8,014 bases of DNA from JBLIKP01 sp047635375 (GTDB lineage: Bacteria > Bacteroidota > Bacteroidia > Sphingobacteriales > Sphingobacteriaceae). This document shows, piece after piece, positions 1 to 5,816 of this stretch; within the stretch, counting starts at the first letter, position 1; every line of letters begins with the position of its first letter. The position numbers were made by a program, and so were the translations under genes. The DNA lies in NCBI GenBank assembly GCA_047635375.1, contig JBLIKP010000096.1, positions 1-8,014 of the forward strand. The letters are read 5' to 3'. The notes below the pieces were generated by a model that was not told the DNA's origin, did no database searches, and saw only the letters and a list, made by a program, of their open reading frames with translations.

Positions 1-2130
1 ATACAGATAACCTTCATTTTGGTCGTAAAATAGGGTGTAAAAAGCCCCGTTATTGTCTGTAGCTCCCGATGGGTTGGTTACTGTCCACGTATTTCCAAAA
101 TCGGAGGACATTAAAATTCTACCTCTGTTAGTTGGATAGTAGATCGTGTTATTATCAGTAATCTCAAAAATGTTAACCACTCCAATCTCATCAAGATCCA
201 ATGGAGTTGGAATATTTAGAGCGTTTACTTGAGTCCAATTGTCACCGCCGTCATTAGTTGTAAACATCTCAAATACTCCATTTAACTGGTCGCCCATGGC
301 TACCCCATTTTGAGCATCAAAGAAATGCACTACATTTCCAAATGATTTGAAAAGCGATTCTCCATCAGAGCCTAATTGCTGATTCCAAGTTTTACCGCCG
401 TCTGAGGTATTATACATAAAACCCTTTCCAACAGATTCATCAAAAAATAAAGCCCAAGCATTATTTTCATCGATTGCCGCAATTGAGGATGCGCCATAAT
501 TTCCATTTGGATCTACTGAAATTTCAAATTTCTCCACATTAATTCCAGCATCTACAGTTTTATAGACAAGACCATTATCACCCATTATCCAAACTACATT
601 TACACTAGGGCTAGCTAAAAACTTTACATTTCCTGATGCTCCTAACATACGTTGCCCGAAAACCATGTCTTTTGAAGGATGAACGTCAATGTTTATGGAT
701 GTAAATTGGGACTGACAATCACCATTGTCTGCCTGCACAAAGAAAAATGTGGGGGAATACAATTTGGGTGTTGTAAAGGAAGGTCCCTCTCCAACTAATG
801 TGGTATCGCCATTTTCGAAACTATACCAAAAAATATCTTCGGTAGCTTCTGCAAAAAGTGTAATTGATTCACCTTCGATAATATTTGCACGCTGGGTTAC
901 AAAATCCAACTCAGGGCCAGGTACAACATGTAAAACAATAACGTTGCTTTTGTCACTTTTACAATCAAATGCTACTATTCTGAAATAGGCGTCAACCGCC
1001 TCAGAAATGTTTCCATAAATACCCGTAATCGTATTACTATCTATTGGAATGTTAATTGCACTATAGTTAAGGCCAGAATCTGTAGAGATTTGAAATTCAT
1101 AATATCCAGAATAAGCATCTATTGCTGATAATGTAAAATTTTCATTATCACATACAGTATCATTACTTATGACAAGTGTGCCGGCAGAAGTATACTCTTG
1201 AACAAATTCTTCTCTAATTGAATCATTTTCTGAATCAGCATCTTCAACTAGTAATATTACTTCAATAGAATAATCTCCTTCTTGAGCAATGGAATAATTT
1301 TGAGTAAATTCAAAGTAGGTGGTGGTTTGTTTTTCGACTACAGGAATAATCTCAACATTTGAAGTATCTCCATTAATAACGTAAATCACGGGTACGCTTA
1401 ATTGATCTTCAGAAAAAGTAGAGATTACAGAAAAATAAGGAAAAGCATCTTCAGTTTCATCACAGCCACTTGTGTTATACCCTAGTCTACTAGCAATAAA
1501 ATCATCTTCTTGATAATTGGTAGCATCAATTTTAAAATTGTCTATTGAAACCCCTTCGTCGGTAACAAATTTATCCGTTGCTAATACGATTTGAAAAATA
1601 ACGTTAGAAATACCACTTAGAAAATTTAAATCATTTTCCACATGAATATATCCTTCCGAATCTCCAGACCATCCTTGATTTAGCCCGTAATCATTAAGTG
1701 CAGTAGGGCTTGAATTATACCAATTTACTGAAAATTCGCTAGGATCAATTCTATAGTTTATGCTGTCTACTGTGGCTATTATTGCAACCCCATCAAAATC
1801 TTCCTCGGTTTTGAAATGAATATCAAAACTAATCCTAGGTTCATAAACAGTTGAGAAATCAAACTTTGGGGAGGTAGCCCCAACGTAAATATCATTTAAA
1901 TAATCCCCATCTGTGGGGGCAGAAAAAATGGCTTTTAATCCAGAGCTTGCAGAATTTATCTCCGTTTTTTGGGGCGTTCCCCAGATCCAGGATTCTGGAA
2001 TATTCCAATCAGACGCATCCGTTTCAAAATCGTTAAAATAAATTATCGTTCTATCTTCAGTAGTGTCTTGTGCAAATCCAACACTAAAGGAAAGAAAAAC
2101 ACAAATAAATAAAGTATATAATTGCTTCAT
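1..2130 (-). CDS. Large secreted modular protein with cleaved-adhesin-like, Ig-like and Asp-box propeller domains (partial, C-terminus off window)
   Basis: An uninterrupted frame runs from the ATG at 2130 to base 1, giving 710 residues with no stop; the C-terminus is beyond the window. Residues 1-20 form a Sec signal peptide (MKQLYTLFIC..., cleavage after GFA before Q21). Residues about 30-205 look like a cleaved-adhesin/MAM-type jelly roll: it opens with FNDFETDASDW and closes with VSIDNFKID. Residues about 208-318 resemble the CARDB-like segment that often follows (VPVIYVINGD, then EGDYSIEV). Two Ig-like domains follow, about 319-400 (YEFQISTDSG) and 400-481 (CHU_C type). From about 490 a sialidase/sortilin-like beta-propeller begins, with Asp boxes such as TSDGGKTW. 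By family knowledge this is surface-exposed or released cargo of type IX secretion; the diagnostic C-terminal sorting domain would lie off window, so that route is inferred. Specific ligand or enzyme activity is unknown. It lies 18 nt downstream of the 148-residue gene and is probably co-transcribed with it. Confidence 0.85.
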   Translation of the reverse strand, partial: MKQLYTLFICVFLSFSVGFAQDTTEDRTIIYFNDFETDASDWNIPESWIWGTPQKTEINSASSGLKAIFSAPTDGDYLNDIYVGATSPKFDFSTVYEPRISFDIHFKTEEDFDGVAIIATVDSINYRIDPSEFSVNWYNSSPTALNDYGLNQGWSGDSEGYIHVENDLNFLSGISNVIFQIVLATDKFVTDEGVSIDNFKIDATNYQEDDFIASRLGYNTSGCDETEDAFPYFSVISTFSEDQLSVPVIYVINGDTSNVEIIPVVEKQTTTYFEFTQNYSIAQEGDYSIEVILLVEDADSENDSIREEFVQEYTSAGTLVISNDTVCDNENFTLSAIDAYSGYYEFQISTDSGLNYSAINIPIDSNTITGIYGNISEAVDAYFRIVAFDCKSDKSNVIVLHVVPGPELDFVTQRANIIEGESITLFAEATEDIFWYSFENGDTTLVGEGPSFTTPKLYSPTFFFVQADNGDCQSQFTSINIDVHPSKDMVFGQRMLGASGNVKFLASPSVNVVWIMGDNGLVYKTVDAGINVEKFEISVDPNGNYGASSIAAIDENNAWALFFDESVGKGFMYNTSDGGKTWNQQLGSDGESLFKSFGNVVHFFDAQNGVAMGDQLNGVFEMFTTNDGGDNWTQVNALNIPTPLDLDEIGVVNIFEITDNNTIYYPTNRGRILMSSDFGNTWTVTNPSGATDNNGAFYTLFYDQNEGYLY
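82..558 (-). repeat. Four Asp-box (BNR) blades at an exact 50-residue period
   Basis: Four Asp-box motifs lie in the propeller of the large secreted protein: TVDAGIN (from residue 525, degenerate, lacking the final Trp), TSDGGKTW (575), TNDGGDNW (625) and SSDFGNTW (675). The conserved aspartates are residues 527, 577, 627 and 677, which places their codons exactly 150 nt apart (550-552, 400-402, 250-252, 100-102). Asp boxes form a conserved beta-hairpin turn between strands in sialidase, sortilin/VPS10 and related propellers and usually have a structural rather than a catalytic role. The intervening sequences are clearly diverged, so this is not a recent tandem DNA duplication. More blades probably continue past the window edge. 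Confidence 0.85.
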
Positions 2131-2148
2131 GATAGGTTAGTGCTAGGA

Positions 2149-2595
2149 CTAGTTATTAGATGGATTAACGGGAGCCTCGTTTTCAGGCTTTTTAACAGGA
2201 TTTGCCTTTATTTTTAAATCCGTTTTTGGCGTTGGAACTGATTTCCTTACTGTGGATTGTCGTTTAGCATCGGCCATCGCTTGGACTTTCGGGTGTAATT
2301 TTCTAGGCGACCCTAGCGTCGGAACCTTATCATCCTTAAACTGAACCGTTTTTAGCATTTCCCTATATTGATCTGGAGTTATTACTCCACGCATTTTTAA
2401 GCCATTTCCGCTATTAAGAATTGAAGGTTTAATCTTAGTTTTTTGCTTGCTCCCAGAAAACTGTAAAACCTTGCTTGATTTGGTCACCGTTAATTTTACC
2501 TCAGAATTTTTAACTGTTGGAGAAGTAATACTTTGTGCATTAGCCAAGGAGATTAACCCAAGACTAATTGTAATAAATGCTAAATAGCGTTTCAT
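2149..2595 (-). CDS. Small basic secreted protein of unknown function
   Basis: A 148-residue protein with a clear Sec signal peptide (MKRYLAFITISLGLISLANA, cleavage before Q21). There is no lipobox cysteine, so it should be released into the periplasm or beyond. By my count it has 28 Lys/Arg against 9 Asp/Glu and no Cys or Trp. Residues about 25-65 look beta-prone and Lys/Ser/Thr-rich. A short segment around 68-85 (RGVITPDQYREMLKTV) could form a helix. The remainder, about 90-148, is rich in Lys, Pro and Asn and is probably disordered. I do not recognise a family. Its stop is 18 nt before the start of the large adhesin-like protein, so the two are probably one transcription unit and it may serve that protein, but this is inference. 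It starts a new unit, separated from the glycosyltransferase by 163 nt containing a palindromic terminator candidate. Confidence 0.75.
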   Translation of the reverse strand: MKRYLAFITISLGLISLANAQSITSPTVKNSEVKLTVTKSSKVLQFSGSKQKTKIKPSILNSGNGLKMRGVITPDQYREMLKTVQFKDDKVPTLGSPRKLHPKVQAMADAKRQSTVRKSVPTPKTDLKIKANPVKKPENEAPVNPSNN

Positions 2596-2670
2596 GATAT
2601 TTTAAGTTTAATTGAATAAAAAATCTTTTCTAATGCAGGAGATGAAATTGTCTTTGGCAGACGTATACTT

Positions 2671-2698
2671 CCAATATGGAAATACATAATAATTTCAA
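2671..2698 (-). promoter_or_regulatory. Weak candidate Bacteroidota-type promoter for the secreted-protein pair
   Basis: Reading the minus strand in the gap before the 148-residue gene, TTG at 2698-2696 is followed after 17 nt by CATATTGG at 2678-2671. The Bacteroidota sigma-ABfr consensus is TTG, 17-23 nt, then TAnnTTTG; the second box here matches six of eight positions counting the free ones. It would give a leader of roughly 65-75 nt. The position, just downstream of a probable terminator and upstream of a new unit, is right, but the match is poor and could be chance in AT-rich DNA. Confidence 0.2.
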
Positions 2699-2729
2699 GA
2701 GGATAAAGGAGGGAAATAAGATACAATAA

Positions 2730-2755
2730 ATATATACCTGAATTCAGGTATATAT
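2730..2755 (-). terminator. Perfect 26-bp palindrome, probable terminator of the glycosyltransferase unit
   Basis: The arm ATATATACCTG, the centre AATT and the complementary arm CAGGTATATAT make a perfect 26-bp dyad, foldable as an 11-bp stem with an AATT loop. It begins 3 nt after the TAA stop of the glycosyltransferase. On the minus strand it is followed by TTTATTGTATC, which is only moderately U-rich, and the stem is itself AT-rich. It is therefore an imperfect intrinsic terminator but well placed for one. Because it is a flawless dyad, a protein-binding operator for the downstream unit is an alternative. Confidence 0.6.
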
Positions 2756-2758
2756 GGA

Positions 2759-3742
2759 TTAACCGTTAAAATTCAGTGCTTTACCGCACAACTCCTGGGC
2801 GTTATCTGGGAAGAAATGCCTTGCGGGAGGTGATAAACGGACCCATTGGGAAAGAAATATAGGGTTCAATATTTTGGAATAGTCTCCCGTTTCAGCTCCT
2901 AATTTTTGAGAAGCAACCGCATTGCAAGCTTGCTCATATTGCGCCGCCATTGGGATTAAAGCCGTCTTTTTTCCAAGAAACATTGCTTCTGAAGGGCCTT
3001 CAAACCCAGCGTTCGACAAAAACCCATCGGTGGAAGCCAAACTGTCTAAAAAAACATCATTACTAATGGGAAGAATTTTGATCTTTCCGTGAGTTTCTTT
3101 TTCTGAAATGTGTTTCGAAAAAACATGCCATTCACCACCCACTTCAGCAAATAAATTCAGTAATTTCTTATGGTCTACCGATGGAAGATAAACCGTGATA
3201 TGGCCAGCATTTGTGGGAGTCAAAGCCCTTACCTCACTTCGTATTATTGGGGTATGAATAAAGTCGTCATATGCTTGGAAGTGAATGCCTACAGCATAAT
3301 TTACAGGAGCGTAGTGCTTGAGAATAATTTCGGCGAAGGGTTTTGTTTTGGGTGGACGGGGCGTTTTGCTACTTAAGAAAGCGCTTTGGTGGGAGAGCCC
3401 AACGCAGGGCACATTTTTCAGTTTACACGCCCAAGCCGTAATAGGCTCGAAATCATTTATTACTAAATCATACTTCTCTACTGGGAAAGTGCGGACATCC
3501 TTCTGCAGCCTAAAAAGCCTCAAGGCCTTCACCGATCTCCAATAATCTATCCCCCCATTTTTGCCAAAAAAATATCCCAGTCCGTCAAGCTCAAACTTTG
3601 GCTTTTGGGGCAGGGATATTTCACCGTGCTTCCCACTAACAAGCACATCTAATTCCCCATGCTGTAGAAGGTGAGGAATAATTTCACGCGCCCTACTTAA
3701 GTGCCCATTTCCCGTTCCTTGAATGGCATAGAGAATCTTCAA
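2759..3742 (-). CDS. GT-B fold glycosyltransferase (MurG/UGT-like, COG1819 type), TTG start
   Basis: A 327-residue protein with a two-Rossmann GT-B layout. The N-terminal domain opens with MKILYAIQGTGNGH; the glycine-rich GTGNGH loop (9-14) and following LSRA are typical of the MurG/UGT-like group. NDFEP (96-100) and GLSHQ (115-119) lie at the ends of beta strands facing the cleft. The C-terminal domain carries FLSNAGFEGPSEAM (241-254), then IPMAAQYEQACNA (263-275), the nucleotide-sugar binding signature of the family. It should transfer a sugar from a nucleotide donor at the inner face of the membrane; the acceptor cannot be told. The start is TTG at 3742: there is no in-frame ATG nearby, and the first strand of the fold begins right there. 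No signal peptide or membrane segment is seen. It follows the lipoprotein gene by 8 nt, implying co-transcription. Family call firm, substrate unknown. Confidence 0.85.
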   Translation of the reverse strand: MKILYAIQGTGNGHLSRAREIIPHLLQHGELDVLVSGKHGEISLPQKPKFELDGLGYFFGKNGGIDYWRSVKALRLFRLQKDVRTFPVEKYDLVINDFEPITAWACKLKNVPCVGLSHQSAFLSSKTPRPPKTKPFAEIILKHYAPVNYAVGIHFQAYDDFIHTPIIRSEVRALTPTNAGHITVYLPSVDHKKLLNLFAEVGGEWHVFSKHISEKETHGKIKILPISNDVFLDSLASTDGFLSNAGFEGPSEAMFLGKKTALIPMAAQYEQACNAVASQKLGAETGDYSKILNPIFLSQWVRLSPPARHFFPDNAQELCGKALNFNG

Positions 3743-3750
3743 ATTATCTG

Positions 3751-4281
3751 CTATAAATTAGCTTTAACGTTATATTTCTGCTGTACCTCAATGGTAATAT
3801 CCTGAGTGGTGGTTTGACGTATCTTGTAATTAAAATCAAGCTTGAATTTCTCGGCTTTTAAATATTTGTCTAACTCATCTGACGTGGTAACCAAGGAAAC
3901 TATACTCCCATTATTTTCAGGGATATTATTATTGTGAGCAACTTTGATTTTTTGAGAACCATCTTCCATTGACATGAATACTTCAATCTCACTTAAGAAA
4001 CCGAAAGATTTTCCTGACGGGTTTATGATTTCTAAATCGGCTTGATCGAGTTTGATTTCCTTTACCTTATCTATTGAGGTTCCTTGAGAACTAAATTCGT
4101 CACTGGTATTTACCTCTTGCTCCACGGGTATAGTTTGAAAACCTGGAGGCAAAAATGATGTCTTAGGAATAGTAAATTCAGAGGTAACTGGGATGTTAAA
4201 ACGGAATAAATTCTCGGCTTTTTCGCATGCAGTAAATACTGTGGCTACTATAATTAGTATTGGAAATAATATCTTTTTCAT
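3751..4281 (-). CDS. Putative lipoprotein, beta-rich, function unknown
   Basis: A 176-residue protein with a lipoprotein signal: basic start MKK, hydrophobic stretch ILFPILIIVATV, then FTAC with the lipidated cysteine at residue 19. Phe at position -3 is a less common but tolerated lipobox residue. After the cysteine comes EKAEN, acidic enough to resemble, but not clearly match, Bacteroidota surface-export signals. The mature part looks all-beta: alternating strands at about 28-60 (phe/pro-rich), 78-115 (KEIKLDQADLEI, then GFLSEIEVFMS) and 145-176 (LDFNYKIRQ, TQDITIEVQQKYNV), suggesting a single sandwich domain. I do not recognise a named family. It sits 57 nt after the FAD oxidase and 8 nt before the glycosyltransferase, so it is most tightly linked to the latter. 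Confidence 0.8.
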   Translation of the reverse strand: MKKILFPILIIVATVFTACEKAENLFRFNIPVTSEFTIPKTSFLPPGFQTIPVEQEVNTSDEFSSQGTSIDKVKEIKLDQADLEIINPSGKSFGFLSEIEVFMSMEDGSQKIKVAHNNNIPENNGSIVSLVTTSDELDKYLKAEKFKLDFNYKIRQTTTQDITIEVQQKYNVKANL

Positions 4282-4338
4282 GTGGTCGTTTTTACAGAAT
4301 TTTCTGGTTTTTGTTGAGATTTCGTTCCATAACTTAAT

Positions 4339-5463
4339 TTAACTGTGACTTATTATCAAATCTGCCGCGTCTTTTCCTATTTGAGAACCTAGAGCCACTC
4401 CCATACCGCTTCCGCGGACAGCGCAAAATACGCCTTTTCCCATACTTTGAATAAGGGGCTCCATTTCTTGCCCAAAAGCCATAATTCCGCTCCAGCGATA
4501 GTCAATTTCAACTTCTTGATTTGGAAGCACCACCTCCTTTAGGATTTTCTCGAGGGCGCTTTGAATCAATGCTGTGGTTTCCATTTGTGTTGTAGTCTCA
4601 GTGGCAATATCTAAATTCCGTCCACCACCTAAAAGTATGCGTTCACCAATATTTCTGAAATAATAAAAGCCTGATTCGTAATGGAAAGTTCCTTTTACTT
4701 TTAGATTTTGAATTGGTTTTGTAATTAAAACTTGTCCACGGCCAGGTGTCACATCCAAATCCGGTAAAATACTTTTTGTAAACCCGTTGGTGGCAACCAA
4801 ACATTTATTTGCGGTGAAAGTGCCTACCGAAGTTTTGACGCCTACTTTTTCGTCCTCAATAATCTTTTCTACGTTAACTCCAGTAATAATATTCACCCCT
4901 TCTTTTTGACATTTTTCCCAAAGGGACCGCATCATTTTCCCTGTGTCGATTTGGGTTTCGTAGACATTTTCAATTAGGTGAGAGATGTTTCCGAATCCGA
5001 AATTCCCTATATTTTCATCCGCGGGTTTAAAAATGTTTTTCGACCCGATTACATCCGAAAGCAGGGTGTTTAATTCTGGCAGAAAATTTAGACAGTTTTC
5101 ATAGGATTCACTGTCGCTTTCGCGAAAGATTTCATGTCCGCCGAAAGGCTTCATATCCAAATTCAGCCCAAGACTTTTCAGGGTGTTCAGGCCTTTCCAT
5201 CGCTTTTCAACCAAGGCGACCATAGCTTGTGGCCCGTGGCACTGCACATTGGAATAAAGCTCACTGACGCTACCAAAACAAGCGAATCCCGCATTTTTCG
5301 TTGACGCACCTGATGGAAAAATTCCTCGCTCGAGAACGGTTATGCTGAGTTTTGGCTGTTGTTTTTTTAAAAAATAAGCAGCCGAAAGCCCAACCAATCC
5401 TGATCCAACAATTATGACATCGTGTGGTTTTAAAAAGCTTTCTTTTTCCCAGTAACTAAGCAT
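4339..5463 (-). CDS. FAD-dependent oxidoreductase of the DAO superfamily, PuuB/OrdL-like
   Basis: A 374-residue cytoplasmic flavoprotein. After a short leader (MLSYWEKESFLKPHD) comes the Rossmann FAD motif VIIVGSGLVGLSAA with GxGxxG at 20-25 and the ribose-binding acidic residue E45 at the end of the second strand. GASTKNAGF (52-60) corresponds to the flavin-contacting GASGRNGG loop of the family. Further family marks are VATNGFT (223-229), PGRGQVL (240-246), YYFR (267-270), LLGGGR (277-282), IDYRWSG (320-326) and the C-terminal FAD-closing RGSGMGVALGSQIG (350-363). From memory, the LLxGGG and IDYRW-Ser/Thr-G elements match E. coli PuuB, the gamma-glutamylputrescine oxidase, rather well. Members oxidise secondary or primary amines to imines and make H2O2; the substrate here is unproven, and glycine, sarcosine or D-amino acids are alternatives. 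It lies 42 nt after the acidic 99-residue gene, in a polyamine-suggestive context. Confidence 0.85.
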   Translation of the reverse strand: MLSYWEKESFLKPHDVIIVGSGLVGLSAAYFLKKQQPKLSITVLERGIFPSGASTKNAGFACFGSVSELYSNVQCHGPQAMVALVEKRWKGLNTLKSLGLNLDMKPFGGHEIFRESDSESYENCLNFLPELNTLLSDVIGSKNIFKPADENIGNFGFGNISHLIENVYETQIDTGKMMRSLWEKCQKEGVNIITGVNVEKIIEDEKVGVKTSVGTFTANKCLVATNGFTKSILPDLDVTPGRGQVLITKPIQNLKVKGTFHYESGFYYFRNIGERILLGGGRNLDIATETTTQMETTALIQSALEKILKEVVLPNQEVEIDYRWSGIMAFGQEMEPLIQSMGKGVFCAVRGSGMGVALGSQIGKDAADLIISHS

Positions 5464-5477
5464 GTAGAAATAAGTTC

Positions 5478-5507
5478 GACCGAGGTGAACCCTCGGCCAT
5501 TTTTTTT
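5478..5507 (+). terminator. Hairpin plus T8 run, canonical terminator orientation on the plus strand
   Basis: On the plus strand GACCGAGG (5478-5485), loop TGAAC and CCTCGGCC (5491-5498) form an 8-bp GC-rich stem with one G-U pair, followed by A and eight T residues (5500-5507). This is a textbook intrinsic terminator, but for plus-strand transcription, and there is no plus-strand gene before it. In the minus direction the same hairpin sits 7 nt after the stop of the 99-residue gene, is preceded by the A-run, and is followed only by GAACTTATTTC, a weak tail, ending 14 nt before the FAD oxidase ATG. There it may act as a leaky terminator, an attenuator or a transcript-processing structure. Confidence 0.6.
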
Positions 5508-5805
5508 AGTCGTCGTCGCCGTGGCGATCTTCAAGTTCTTCTCGTGCTCCCTCAGTTAATGACCCGTCTTCATCGTAATCGTCGTCGTCAAGAATAATTT
5601 GCTCAGCCATAAACTTAGACATCTTTATCAAGAAAATCTTATCGTCGGTTTCAAAGCGCAAAGCACTTACTTGTTCACCATCTTTATTCGTGAATTTTAT
5701 TAAATGTTGGCTAAAGCCTTCAGGATATTCTAGCTTTATTTGCTCCTGAATTTCCTGGCCCACCCTCGCGAAGGTGGTAACTAATCGAAGTTTATTAGTG
5801 CTCAT
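5506..5805 (-). CDS. Small protein with acidic C-terminal tail, unknown function
   Basis: A 99-residue cytoplasmic protein with no signal peptide or membrane segment. Residues 1-70 appear to be a compact mixed fold: a strand LRLVTTFA, a helix-prone QEIQEQIKLEY, then strand pairs around HLIKFTN, VSALRFE and KIFLIKM. Residues 73-99 are an acidic tail beginning DDDDYDED and ending HGDDD, with 15 Asp/Glu in 27 positions. Such tails occur in nucleic-acid-mimicking proteins and in protein-interaction tails, but nothing here identifies a partner. I do not recognise a characterised family. It starts 11 nt after the stop of the DHS-like gene, so co-translation from one mRNA is likely, and is followed by a hairpin and then the FAD oxidase. 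Spacing and the clean ATG argue that it is a real gene. Confidence 0.75.
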   Translation of the reverse strand: MSTNKLRLVTTFARVGQEIQEQIKLEYPEGFSQHLIKFTNKDGEQVSALRFETDDKIFLIKMSKFMAEQIILDDDDYDEDGSLTEGAREELEDRHGDDD

Positions 5806-5816
5806 TTTTACAAATT

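Noticed and set aside
725..988. Plus-strand open frame of 87 codons
   Set aside because: It lies wholly inside the large secreted-protein gene on the minus strand, whose 710-codon frame has clear domain content; the plus-strand product shows no recognisable features.
3170..3545. Two overlapping plus-strand open frames of 68 and 75 codons
   Set aside because: Both are antisense to the glycosyltransferase, overlap each other, and have no domain, signal peptide or plausible context.
4282..4338. Promoter or terminator between the FAD oxidase and lipoprotein genes
   Set aside because: The 57-nt gap has only a 5-bp inverted repeat with a 2-nt centre (4295-4306) and no TTG / TAnnTTTG pair; nothing supports a call, though a weak promoter cannot be excluded.
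5509..5600. GTC-trinucleotide runs as a microsatellite
   Set aside because: The runs simply encode the Asp clusters in the acidic tail of the 99-residue protein and are only three to four units long.
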